Shown one piece after another: positions 58,001 through 59,234 of a stretch of DNA of 64,000 bases (positions within the stretch are counted from its first letter, which is position 1; each line of letters opens with the position of its first letter). The position numbers and the translations under genes are program-made. The notes below the pieces were generated by a model that was not told the origin of the DNA, searched no databases, and saw only the letters and a program-made list of their open reading frames with translations. Location of the stretch: positions 80,854,214-80,918,213 of the forward strand of contig OX328126.1 in NCBI GenBank assembly GCA_946811695.1, written 5' to 3'. Source of the DNA: Gonocerus acuteangulatus. Taxonomy: Eukaryota; Arthropoda; Insecta; Hemiptera; Coreidae.

Positions 58001-59091
58001 GAAAACTTGCCCCAAAAAACTTTGTTATATATAAGTGGAGGTTAAAATTTAAACATATAAATATTTTATTTGAAGTAAAATATTAACCCCTGTCCCTCCT
58101 TATTCTTTTCTGCTTTAAACCTACTGCAAAAATTAAAAACATATTAAACATGCTTCAGCCACTAGTTTTTTGCATATTTCTGTTTGCCATTCATTTTGGG
58201 GCCACTTCCAGGTCAAACCTTTCACTTTCTGTACACATCCTGCAGTTCACAGACAGACAGACAGGCCCAGAAACGGCCTGAAAATTGCCCGGAAGTGAGC
58301 ACACTAATCTTTTGATCGCATTTTCCTTCCTTTTTTACATAACGTTTTTGAGCAGCTAAAGCAAAAGGTCATGATTAAAGCATGTTCCATGCTAAAAAGG
58401 ATTGTCCAAGAAAAATAAAATCCTTACCCAAAATAGTAATAATAGCTGTCCTCCTCTGGGAGGCTGCAGTGTCATGCGAGAGCTGCTCTTCTGGTCGCTG
58501 GGTTTCGGCAAGTGGAAGAAGGTCCCCCGCTAGCAGTGGGGCTGGATGGAGCTTGCTGCATGTCCGATATACTAAAGAGCACGTCACCAGGATCAGTATT
58601 TCTGGAGCAATGTATCGAACATACTCCACCACAGGAAGGTGGTCCAGCCTTATGAGGCCAATATGCCTGAAGATGGTTTCCAATAAGCCACCTAAAAGGA
58701 AGAGGTGAATTGAAGTGTTAATATGGGGGGGGTCATTTCTAAGATAAAATCCATAAAAGAACTAAAACACTTAATGCATACATTTTTGTTCGATGAGGTG
58801 ACCATAAGGTGGAAAAGCAAATGCTAAAACAAGCTGAAATGCAATGGTTGCGAATAAGTTCAAAGACGTCAGTACTAAAATAGCTCTCTGATAGTGTCCT
58901 GTGCTCCCTGAAAACCAATTTAAAGATAAATTAAGAATTAATTATTGGGTACTAATGATATTCTAATAAAAAATGAAATATATTAGAATACAGACCAGCC
59001 ATAGTTTTGGAAGAGGGGACTGGAATGGCTGGAGCAAAGAGGAGGAAGAGCAAGTAGACGAGTGAGAAACCATCTTGTCTCAAAGTAATTC
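108..59091 (-). CDS. Piezo: Piezo mechanosensitive ion channel gene, N-terminal half (29 exons located, both ends missing)
   Basis: Piezo is a homotrimeric plasma-membrane cation channel opened by membrane tension. Coding exons in transcription order: 58996-59091, 58782-58907, 58428-58691, 57559-57805, 56251-56410, 51654-51710, 45733-45859, 40742-40836, 38862-39128, 38037-38163, 36834-37030, 36603-36751, 35317-35460, 35074-35237, 34851-34993, 32750-32935, 32583-32667, 31471-31661, 31202-31403, 31022-31120, 28949-29114, 28687-28872, 28022-28191, 26180-26333, 24601-24764, 17077-17124, 14458-14588, 11440-11610, 108-178. All have GT-AG sites and matching phases. Family signatures include WSITYHSWLTFVLLLWA, AMSSFASLLLLSKMIYQ, the CFAFLILQRR..YYFFHI block, a coiled coil with KNKMDRIKAS, and SGDYYMF. 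These are the peripheral blade helices plus the intracellular linker. The anchor, cap and pore helices lie outside the window, and exon 1 was not found. Introns range from under 100 bp to 11.3 kb. Confidence 0.95.
300..460. other. GC-rich patch of unknown origin
   Basis: A 160-bp stretch with CCCTCCCGGGGGAGGG-type palindrome and CG-rich sequence (cgcggtggttctgggctcgg), followed by T-runs. No open frame with good splice sites and no resemblance to rRNA that I can see. Possibly the end of a retroelement. Confidence 0.4.
900..1065 (+). repeat. tRNA-derived SINE copy (family A)
   Basis: Contains a Pol III B-box-like GGCTCGATTCTCACTAGG, followed by a body (tttcttttgaaaaaagaaaa, catcagccct, agaaaagggt) and an AT-rich tail with ttaaaatttaaataaataaa. 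Related copies lie at 57893-58060 and 39600-39745. Confidence 0.7.
2207..2275. repeat. (TA)n microsatellite
   Basis: About 69 bp of uninterrupted TA dinucleotides. Further TA blocks at about 2391-2460, 8650-8687 and 8803-8854 belong to the same locus. Confidence 0.97.
2462..3632 (+). repeat. 5' LTR
   Basis: TG...CA ends. Contains a TATA-like ctctataagtaggg near 2831, ahead of a CT-rich stretch with tcactctcact that may hold the start site. The chance ORFs inside are present identically in both LTRs and look non-coding. Confidence 0.93.
3636..3694 (+). promoter_or_regulatory. Tandem pair of tRNA-Lys-type primer-binding-site-like sequences
   Basis: Three bases after the LTR comes TGGTGACCCAACGTGGGGC (3636-3654). 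Exactly 40 bp later comes TGGCGCCTCACGTGGGACG (3676-3694). Both resemble the known site for tRNA-Lys1,2 (TGGCGCCCAACGTGGGGC). The second copy is also preceded by the last bases of the LTR (aaacaccaca) plus tat, so the LTR-end/primer-site junction is duplicated. Confidence 0.75.
4208..5014 (+). CDS. Gag-like coiled-coil protein of the LTR element (268 aa)
   Basis: I start at ATG 4208 (AACAAAATGG context, MEHNEGNRPYTQEELN) rather than the in-frame ATG 4142, which only adds a T-rich leader. Residues 15-105 are Lys/Glu/Met-rich with heptad-like spacing, a likely coiled coil, as in many insect LTR-element Gag proteins. Residues about 140-225 hold three degenerate repeats with the core ILNNLF / ILNKLF / ILNHLF. 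The C-terminal 60 residues include CPIIKIDLGGTSCKKYTF. No CCHC zinc knuckle, protease or RT motif. Function is inferred from position only. Confidence 0.7.
   Translation: MEHNEGNRPYTQEELNSGFAKMQLMMEQMMAQILKSRTELTEELKLDAEKHKNELMKNQLSIKTELKAKMQKSKTEIIENLKSESEKLRTIMTLREIKPTPLIIHKIKPVSLMINDQTSPKKTSESNDLFTSDEIYILNNLFKLNKITTKLKNSIFTSAENYILNKLFKKNQTKILNPDYLTTVEDFILNHLFKNNILIKEETAKVSIKLTIKCPIIKIDLGGTSCKKYTFILSNKNGIIRGMFHSILLKYYHEPTKDDEIKNLTSKV
5560..6555 (+). repeat. Direct repeats in the non-coding interior of the LTR element
   Basis: 5565-5780 holds two degenerate ~100-bp copies (gcagaaagtaggattagtaa / gcagataataggattattat). 6305-6400 holds two near-identical ~55-bp copies of ggctcacggacccatgaaga. 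6480-6552 holds three copies of gaagtggaaggagtttaat. The rest of 5030-7400 is AT-rich and without open frames. Confidence 0.8.
7405..8575 (+). repeat. 3' LTR
   Basis: Same length as the 5' LTR at an offset of exactly 4,943 bp, with no difference seen in the segments compared. Confidence 0.93.
9276..9847. mobile_element. Non-autonomous TIR element
   Basis: Terminal inverted repeats AAGCCTAGTATTGACAGTG (left) and its complement CACATTGTCAATACTAGGCTT (right, one base longer). About 570 bp, no transposase. Contains a perfect 10-bp hairpin at 9728-9752 (CTCGGGTCGC / GCGACCCGAG). Target duplication not clear. ORFs inside look accidental. Confidence 0.7.
10800..11010 (-). repeat. tRNA-derived SINE with the shared 'GATGCACC' tail
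   Basis: On the minus strand: a tRNA-like head with ggtttgttaagcccac and a B-box-like GGGTTTGACTCCCGC, a body, then tail atagatagcctggtgcaaat ... cagatgcacct and A-rich end. The tail matches other SINE ends at 18965, 27040, 35550 and 54375. Confidence 0.7.
11440..11610 (-). CDS. Piezo: Piezo exon (GC-rich, 57 codons)
   Basis: Acceptor tctgtccctag, donor GTGAGT; reads LLSNVLKGDMTSAAEKALAQ, then RDRRASMPAGGPRQPWPRKR and AISLPESPQ. Phase 0 in and out, fitting the exons at 14458 and 108. It has markedly higher GC than the surrounding intron. The plus-strand ORF over it is a shadow. A helical stretch then a basic/Pro-rich segment is expected for the large Piezo cytoplasmic loop. Confidence 0.88.
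11611..14457 (-). other. Piezo intron
   Basis: AT-rich. Contains a small inverted repeat around the sequence tgacgaccggtg (about 13128-13143 and 13239-13252) and a 33-bp poly-A run (13676-13708). No gene recognised. Confidence 0.6.
14458..14588 (-). CDS. Piezo: Piezo exon with SGDYYMF and acidic Ser-rich tail
   Basis: Reads AIRSGDYYMFDEFEDEAMEE, then FSSSASSSEDSEEAVDKQRP and HVGQ. The SGDYYxF motif after a variable linker is conserved in Piezo. Donor GTGAGA. Phase 1 in, phase 0 out. Confidence 0.95.
14589..17076 (-). other. Piezo intron with an inverted-repeat element
   Basis: 15078-15130 (gtcgagaatatgtcatcgat ... cgaatgtgaaaa) recurs inverted at 15693-15760, giving a ~680-bp element with 50-60-bp arms. 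A G-run at 14894-14906 and otherwise AT-rich sequence. No gene seen. Confidence 0.65.
15078..15760. mobile_element. Inverted-repeat (MITE-like) element
   Basis: Arms share gatacaaatgcaaagtatcg and atgtgaaaa in opposite orientation. The same cgaatgtgaaaa end occurs in the element at 23613-23876, suggesting one family. Confidence 0.6.
17077..17124 (-). CDS. Piezo: Piezo micro-exon (48 nt)
   Basis: Encodes EVDGGKRKSFIRKRR, a basic linker. Acceptor ttgttttatcag and donor GTAATG; phase 1 in and out, which fits both neighbours. Found only by phase and splice-site logic. Confidence 0.85.
17615..17816 (+). mobile_element. C-rich MITE copy
   Basis: Starts ggcgtatataagggggggct, has a C12 run, the body aatcggtaaaaatgtgtcat and gttctaggttgttaggattc, and ends with a decayed cgatatacatccctg. 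Diverged relative of the intact copy at 29822-30094. Confidence 0.75.
18965..19055 (+). repeat. 5'-truncated SINE tail with poly-A
   Basis: ggcgctaatagcctagatgt, then gaagcgccgta and about 40 A. The same end is seen on the 5S-derived SINE at 54375-54575. Confidence 0.65.
20757..20850 (+). repeat. End of a TIR element (related to 56628-56947)
   Basis: aaaactgattatgtctcgtt and gggagatagttttaatattt match the arm at 56628-56710. Only one end found here. Confidence 0.6.
21885..22090 (+). mobile_element. C-rich MITE copy (truncated 5' end)
   Basis: C-run then aaaatcggtaaaaatgtgtc, aataaattaaataagatcac, gttctagattcttagtattc and a second C-run, in the same order as the intact copy at 29822. Confidence 0.75.
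22475..22810 (-). CDS. Probable extra/cassette Piezo exon (GC-rich, 336 nt)
   Basis: Inside a 7.5-kb AT-rich intron sits a clearly GC-richer block open for 111 codons on the minus strand. It is Ser/Pro-rich: ESLSSPQGFHTPVEEESPPR, then MSFGSPSEFQPSFDESYPVF and SPPPYGAVVRARPPWFSL. With acceptor atcag/GTGATG and donor ACAT/GTACTT it is phase 1 in and out, exactly what the flanking exons (24601-24764 and 17077-17124) need. A disordered insert between the coiled coil and SGDYYMF would fit Piezo. Against it: the acceptor has almost no pyrimidine tract, the donor is weak, and the best local acceptor (cctctccacag, about 50 nt in) is phase 0. Alternatives are an alternative terminal exon (stop at 22451) or a captured fragment. 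Confidence 0.55.
23328..23535 (+). mobile_element. Hairpin element with hammerhead-like motif
   Basis: Arms aactcgtc/gacgagtt type: ctcgtcaacttcacataata (23337) is repeated inverted at 23500-23522. Interior has gccctactacgtggaaggac and, at 23453-23482, CTGAAGA-G-GCGTC-aagg-GACGC-aaaacatg. Same family as 28430, 31818 and 33235. Confidence 0.7.
23613..23876. mobile_element. Inverted-repeat element, 260 bp
   Basis: attgtccctcccatgtcaaa (left) and the inverted attgtccctaccacatcaaa (right) with continuing complementarity through ctatcgaatatgaaaa. No coding. Confidence 0.7.
24601..24764 (-). CDS. Piezo: Piezo exon, intracellular coiled coil
   Basis: Reads GAELIEELSQKRIEEQQEAE, then KILEKIKNKMDRIKASQKKL and GPTYREPDSHFV. 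The coiled coil following LASRG is universal in Piezo (MDRIKAxQ). Phase 2 in, phase 1 out. Confidence 0.96.
24765..26179 (-). other. Piezo intron with hairpin element
   Basis: AT-rich; holds the palindromic element at 25701-25949. Nothing else recognised. Confidence 0.7.
25701..25949. mobile_element. Near-perfect palindromic element with two hammerhead-like motifs
   Basis: Arms of about 105 bp (25701-25812 and 25844-25949) are almost exact reverse complements around a ~30-bp loop. Each arm carries CTGAGGA-A-GCTGG...CTAGC-GAAA(C/T)GTC: minus strand 25749-25782 and plus strand 25868-25901. No ORF. Confidence 0.85.
26180..26333 (-). CDS. Piezo: Piezo exon with LAWDGVCFAFLILQRR
   Basis: Reads VYYGDVGLAWDGVCFAFLIL, QRRLFNSYYFFHIIDEAKAM, then SILASR. 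This is the conserved IIWDSxCFxFLLLQRRxFxSxYxxHV..LASRG core. Phase 1 in, phase 2 out. Confidence 0.97.
26334..28021 (-). other. Piezo intron
   Basis: AT-rich with a SINE-tail-like copy at 27040-27115 (gtgctaatggccccggaatt, gatgcacacaaaac, A-run). No other supported feature. Confidence 0.6.
28022..28191 (-). CDS. Piezo: Piezo exon
   Basis: Reads WHHLIFYNVTVIFTKTILQM, then ELTSHACWAVQLFGIACIKF (family: YNVxVIxxKNMLS..CWxIQxFSLxC). Phase 2 in, phase 1 out, donor GTAGGT. Confidence 0.95.
28240..28545 (-). repeat. Dispersed repeat plus decayed hammerhead-type element
   Basis: 28240-28355 (gggttctgaaacgtgaagtt, agcgggtttcctccctatgg) is repeated in the same orientation at 32405-32530. 28430-28545 (gtgctctacgtgcttcatgt, gcctcttcaag, aggaagaccttccacag) is related to 33235-33350. 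Confidence 0.7.
28687..28872 (-). CDS. Piezo: Piezo exon with FLWVTLAIVFLAG
   Basis: Reads SYLDVLKRIVLQMFLWVTLA, IVFLAGSNRVNLFSLGYLIG, then WQGNDLYLRPVSAILK, one of the strongest Piezo matches in the window. Donor GTACTG. Phase 2 in and out. Confidence 0.97.
28949..29114 (-). CDS. Piezo: Piezo exon
   Basis: Reads CDFIVYLMVCRQGVVFRIEK, then GTNRSVIHEADNDSFVNPTM and DFISYTR, leading into the conserved SYLD motif of the next exon. Phase 1 in, phase 2 out. Confidence 0.95.
29115..31021 (-). other. Piezo intron with hAT-type MITE
   Basis: Holds the intact MITE at 29822-30094. The flanks (29115-29810, 30105-31021) are AT-rich with nothing recognised. Confidence 0.65.
29822..30094 (+). mobile_element. 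Intact C-rich MITE with 8-bp target duplication (hAT-type)
   Basis: Terminal inverted repeats CATGGGCGTATATA / TATATACGCCCATG, flanked on both sides by GGGCATTG (29814-29821 and 30095-30102). The exact 8-bp duplication is typical of hAT elements. Just inside each end are runs of 14-15 C. No coding. Two older copies lie at 17615 and 21885. Confidence 0.9.
31022..31120 (-). CDS. Piezo: Piezo exon
   Basis: Reads YPWAGNSELMVSLREWLYLP then DEIDPPPSYKLI; family: YPWRW...LIKWLYLPDF. Phase 1 in and out. Confidence 0.94.
31202..31403 (-). CDS. Piezo: Piezo exon
   Basis: Starts ICLISMTVLIATRMDVYACV, then TPRRSILSVIWPIITLFIAI and VQYFSVVGLPPFLCF (family: LWPxYCxFLxxxLxxQYxxxxGxPP). Phase 0 in, phase 1 out. 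Confidence 0.96.
31471..31661 (-). CDS. Piezo: Piezo exon
   Basis: Reads AIILIVTFHAVVMTRQKYQR, then FPGITFVHADKNIRNCLKYL and ANYVFYRFGIE (family: CLKYFINFFFYKFGLE). Donor GTAAGA. Phase 1 in, phase 0 out. Confidence 0.96.
31818..32156. mobile_element. Palindromic element with two hammerhead-like motifs
   Basis: Begins with the palindrome gacttatcgaataagtc; arms of about 150 bp (31818-31970, 32005-32156) are near-complementary: ggcggaaggtcaataaaact against its inverse. Each arm has CTGAAGA-G-G(C/T)GCC-aaaat-GG(T/C)GC-GAAACATG (minus 31904-31934, plus 32059-32089). Confidence 0.85.
32405..32530 (+). repeat. Dispersed repeat, second copy
   Basis: gattatatgggttctgaaac, aattggcacttccggattga and ataagcgggtttcctcctta match 28240-28355 with scattered changes. 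Identity unknown. Confidence 0.7.
32583..32667 (-). CDS. Piezo: Piezo exon
   Basis: Reads KTYNTAEWIGFRKTDSSNPL then HYLLRGYIG, matching the WFGxRK motif of the family. Phase 0 in, phase 1 out. Confidence 0.94.
32750..32935 (-). CDS. Piezo: Piezo exon with AMSSFASLLLLSKMIYQ
   Basis: Starts VCALHILFVLLTIISLMLGH and contains AHAMSSFASLLLLSKMIYQI and NFSVNCEGEN, a Piezo-diagnostic block. The acceptor is ctactgttgcag rather than the upstream tacttcag, which would put a stop in phase 0. Phase 0 in and out. Confidence 0.96.
32936..34850 (-). other. Piezo intron
   Basis: Contains the hammerhead-type fragment at 33235-33350, a poly-A run at 33594-33620, a duplicated patch (gcataaaacacttcatgaaa in 34174-34195 matches in inverse 33490-33512) and a minus-strand hammerhead-like motif at 34434-34463. 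Confidence 0.65.
33235..33350 (-). repeat. Fragment of hammerhead-type element
   Basis: Minus strand CTGAAGAGGCGTC-tagt-GACATGAAACATG (33247-33275) followed by gtagagcac; the other side has gaccttaaacaggcagggcc. The stem is partly broken by C-to-T type changes. Confidence 0.65.
34851..34993 (-). CDS. Piezo: Piezo exon
   Basis: Reads LKRLSWATITNYIWKKCLYI, then ELFWLFLELHMLKIVMLTII. Family: FLRRLLELHxxKxVALYxxWVAxKEV. Donor GTGAGT. Phase 1 in, phase 0 out. Confidence 0.95.
35074..35237 (-). CDS. Piezo: Piezo exon (cytoplasmic linker)
   Basis: Polar, Ser/Arg-rich: SSTRRARIYSFSDTTSGVQS to GKRRRSIHLREG, with a DESDSETVKS acidic stretch. Phase 2 in, phase 1 out. Confidence 0.92.
35317..35460 (-). 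CDS. Piezo: Piezo exon
   Basis: Reads QKDIGLERFDTANLFVKLLT then FFVIITVIQLYYFHKDFLAI; family pattern DLGLExFxxxxLFxxxLxPxxFxxxxxxQLHYFH. Phase 2 in and out. Confidence 0.96.
35550..35625 (-). repeat. SINE tail fragment
   Basis: Minus strand tatagatagcccatgctaat, ggtcttgatgcagatgcact, gtaaaa: the tail shared with other SINEs here. Followed on the plus strand by a C10 run. Confidence 0.6.
36603..36751 (-). CDS. Piezo: Piezo exon
   Basis: Reads ISWSLWRKMMYGFWLTVIIY, then TYTYQFDNFDTYWERYLYID, the conserved YTFQFxxFxxYW region. Donor GTAAGT. Phase 0 in, phase 2 out. Confidence 0.95.
36834..37030 (-). CDS. Piezo: Piezo exon
   Basis: Starts GDESQTKTNRIVQKIGNYCR, then a membrane span LLTKFWIWIVASILFTIGIT and FRIIYMALALIFILTFQ. 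It matches the family sequence YWIYVCAGMF..YKIVYM. Phase 1 in, phase 0 out. Confidence 0.94.
37031..38036 (-). other. Piezo intron
   Basis: AT-rich, with a 27-bp T run (37392-37418) and a C-run near 37960. No gene. Confidence 0.6.
38037..38163 (-). CDS. Piezo: Piezo exon
   Basis: Reads TCFTLMFWITLKQFIIEKQE then ADIAAPLQLSVGAATG. Donor GTACTATC. Phase 0 in, phase 1 out; the open frame past the donor is intron read-through. Confidence 0.9.
38164..38861 (-). other. Piezo intron with a hammerhead-like motif
   Basis: Plus strand 38519-38550 reads TTGAAGA-T-GAACCT-aaac-AGGTTC-GAAACATC, a perfect 6-bp hairpin between the two conserved boxes. The surrounding sequence is unrecognised. Confidence 0.6.
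38862..39128 (-). CDS. Piezo: Piezo exon with WSITYHSWLTFVLLLWA block
   Basis: Carries the most diagnostic N-terminal Piezo sequence: AWSITYHSWLTFVLLLWA, then RTSPFLVFYAIFLLLAQYIY and GMDLTEAELP. 89 codons, phase 0 in and out, acceptor cattacag. Confidence 0.97.
39290..39490 (+). mobile_element. Penelope-like-element terminal fragment
   Basis: Contains CTGACGA-A-GGCTAC-caaaga-GTAGTT-GAAACGTCC (39357-39390), then tagccgaatcccaactattc and cggctaactatctaatcttc. The last two strings recur at the end of the Penelope-like element at 60595-60660, so this is the same terminal repeat family. Confidence 0.75.
39600..39745 (+). repeat. SINE family A copy with internal poly-A
   Basis: ggcttttctttcaaaa, a ~23-bp A run, then gaaaaggcatcagccctggc and aagaaaagggtagtaatctg, matching 900-1065. 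Confidence 0.65.
40742..40836 (-). CDS. Piezo: Piezo exon
   Basis: Reads GVLEVIINAGLTIAQLLAQS and ends NIIMM, directly preceding the WSITYHSW exon. Donor GTGAGT. Phase 1 in, phase 0 out. Confidence 0.92.
40837..45732 (-). other. 4.9-kb Piezo intron
   Basis: Mostly AT-rich and featureless. An inverted repeat lies at 43617-43772 (gcgtatgtttttgaggtccc against ggactcgaaaacatacgc) and a (TAAA)n-like low-complexity stretch at about 44985-45072. ORFs here look accidental. Confidence 0.65.
45733..45859 (-). CDS. Piezo: Piezo exon (cytoplasmic, charged)
   Basis: Reads LIRGRESVYRRTPPRRGLIQ, then acidic/Ser-rich MSEEESKAESAQ. It corresponds to the polar intracellular linker before the WSITYHSW block. 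Phase 0 in, phase 1 out. Confidence 0.92.
46130..46690 (+). repeat. Degenerate tandem/dispersed repeat, three units
   Basis: Three spaced copies of a pattern like gaattcgatNccgaggtc, tttcaccccatccgg, ggtcatttNaaggtcaaatt (about 46200-46290, 46330-46440, 46585-46680). No open frame conserved between units. Confidence 0.6.
46710..46935 (-). pseudogene. Fragment of a CYVCGEF-type zinc-binding protein gene
   Basis: Minus strand reads GSDHLCYVCREFKVPQYRRN, then LSNNLKTVYEEFFRLKVDNQ and MNWVPYRICSN before a stop. This follows the pattern FCYxCGE...KxAYxxYFGxKVGDQDKxWAPHxCC of a multicopy, uncharacterised insect protein family often linked to transposons. The second Cys pair is lost (YRIC in place of HxCC), so it is probably decayed. 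Family assignment is from memory of the motif. Confidence 0.5.
49207..49350. mobile_element. Short TIR element, about 145 bp
   Basis: Ends GTTTACACCTGA and TCAGGTGTAAAC are exact inverse matches. No coding; superfamily not determined. Confidence 0.7.
50345..50865. repeat. Degenerate array of near-palindromic TAATTAC / GATTATAATC units
   Basis: About 520 bp dominated by units such as tgtaattacag, ataatcacag and gtgattataatcg in both orientations at irregular 10-25-bp spacing. It reads as VIT/IIT repeats in one frame, which is an artefact of the repeat, not a gene. Confidence 0.85.
51654..51710 (-). CDS. Piezo: Piezo short exon (57 nt)
   Basis: A 19-codon exon after a strong pyrimidine tract (tcttctgttctag), reading ERHGSSVQAQHEALTESTP, with a GTACGT donor. 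Phase 0 in and out, so it fits exactly between the 56.25-kb and 45.73-kb exons and makes the junction TESTP-LIRGRES. Too short to see without splicing logic; the plus-strand ORF across it is a shadow. Confidence 0.85.
53000..53956. mobile_element. TIR element, 957 bp
   Basis: 33-bp ends are exact inverse copies: CTTACTTTTATAAAAACAAA continuing to aaacttaa at 53000-53033, and its complement at 53924-53956. Interior is GC-richer with two copies of a gggccgattaagcggcc-like string. No transposase. The target duplication is not evident. Confidence 0.75.
54375..54575 (-). repeat. 5S-rRNA-derived SINE (SINE3 type)
   Basis: The minus strand begins with sequence close to 5S rRNA: cggccatagccacgttgaat, gatcaccgaagttaagcaac, gtcgggcgtggtcagtacct, gaatgggtgaccgaccacat. 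It then passes into gtagatagcccggcactaat and gatgcgccgta with an A tail. The 5S part is complete enough to include internal promoter regions, but the fusion to a tail and a missing segment after the first third mark a SINE rather than a functional 5S gene. Confidence 0.85.
56251..56410 (-). CDS. Piezo: Piezo exon
   Basis: Reads YLGLTALLVTNCQEDPRICK and then WASFVNPFVLIVLYFALCFE, an extracellular Cys-containing loop followed by a membrane span. Consensus donor GTAAGTATG. Phase 2 in, phase 0 out. Confidence 0.94.
56411..57558 (-). other. Piezo intron with TIR element
   Basis: Holds the element at 56628-56947; the remainder is AT-rich with nothing recognised. Confidence 0.65.
56628..56947. mobile_element. 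TIR element, about 320 bp
   Basis: Arms aaaactgattatgtctcatt ... agccaaagct (left) and agctttggctaagta ... gacataatcagtttt (right) are ~80-bp inverse copies. One end also occurs at 20757. Confidence 0.75.
57559..57805 (-). CDS. Piezo: Piezo exon
   Basis: Membrane-rich: KYICLMIMCLAGILRPSILS, then VYYISFLGLATAWACNSQLG, then FLMFVLIVHITALFLYQLQW. The pattern LAGIxxPSxLSxVY is conserved across Piezo proteins. Phase 1 in, phase 2 out. Confidence 0.95.
57893..58060 (+). repeat. SINE family A copy
   Basis: Head aaggtcgtggcttcaattct (decayed B box), then gatggcttttcttttgaaaa, gttagaaaaggacgtaacct and ggttaaaatttaaacata, in the same order as 900-1065. Lies in the Piezo intron 57806-58427. Confidence 0.7.
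58428..58691 (-). CDS. Piezo: Piezo exon
   Basis: Contains ETIFRHIGLIRLDHL, a Piezo hallmark (family: SRHIGxTRLD), then the hydrophobic segment APEILILVTCSLVYRTCSKL and a polar cytoplasmic stretch ending TIL. Donor GTAAGG, phase 1 in and out. Plus-strand ORFs across this exon are antisense shadows. Confidence 0.95.
58782..58907 (-). CDS. Piezo: Piezo exon
   Basis: Begins STGHYQRAILVLTSLNLFAT and continues through a hydrophobic helix to HLIEQK. GT(ATGC) donor, phase 1 in and out. The GHTGR-like start after TMAG is the usual Piezo order. Confidence 0.93.
58996..59091 (-). CDS. Piezo: Piezo exon (first one located; TM region 1-2)
   Basis: Reads ITLRQDGFSLVYLLFLLFAP, matching the second membrane span near the Piezo N terminus (family pattern GLSLVYLLFLL). 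It enters in phase 1 after a good acceptor (gttttag) and leaves in phase 1 at a non-optimal donor GTCTGT. The one-base entry phase shows that an upstream coding exon must exist. Confidence 0.92.
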
Positions 59092-59234
59092 CTAAAACAG
59101 AGAAAAAATAAATGCATTGTAAAAAGAATTGAAAAAAATGAAATGATTAGTACCACGAAATTCATTTTAAATATAATTTATTAATTTTTATGATATTTTA
59201 GGACTTAGATAAAAAAATAAAATATTTTAATTTT

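Noticed and set aside
58382..58708. Plus-strand 108-codon ORF
   Set aside because: Antisense shadow of the Piezo exon at 58428-58691.
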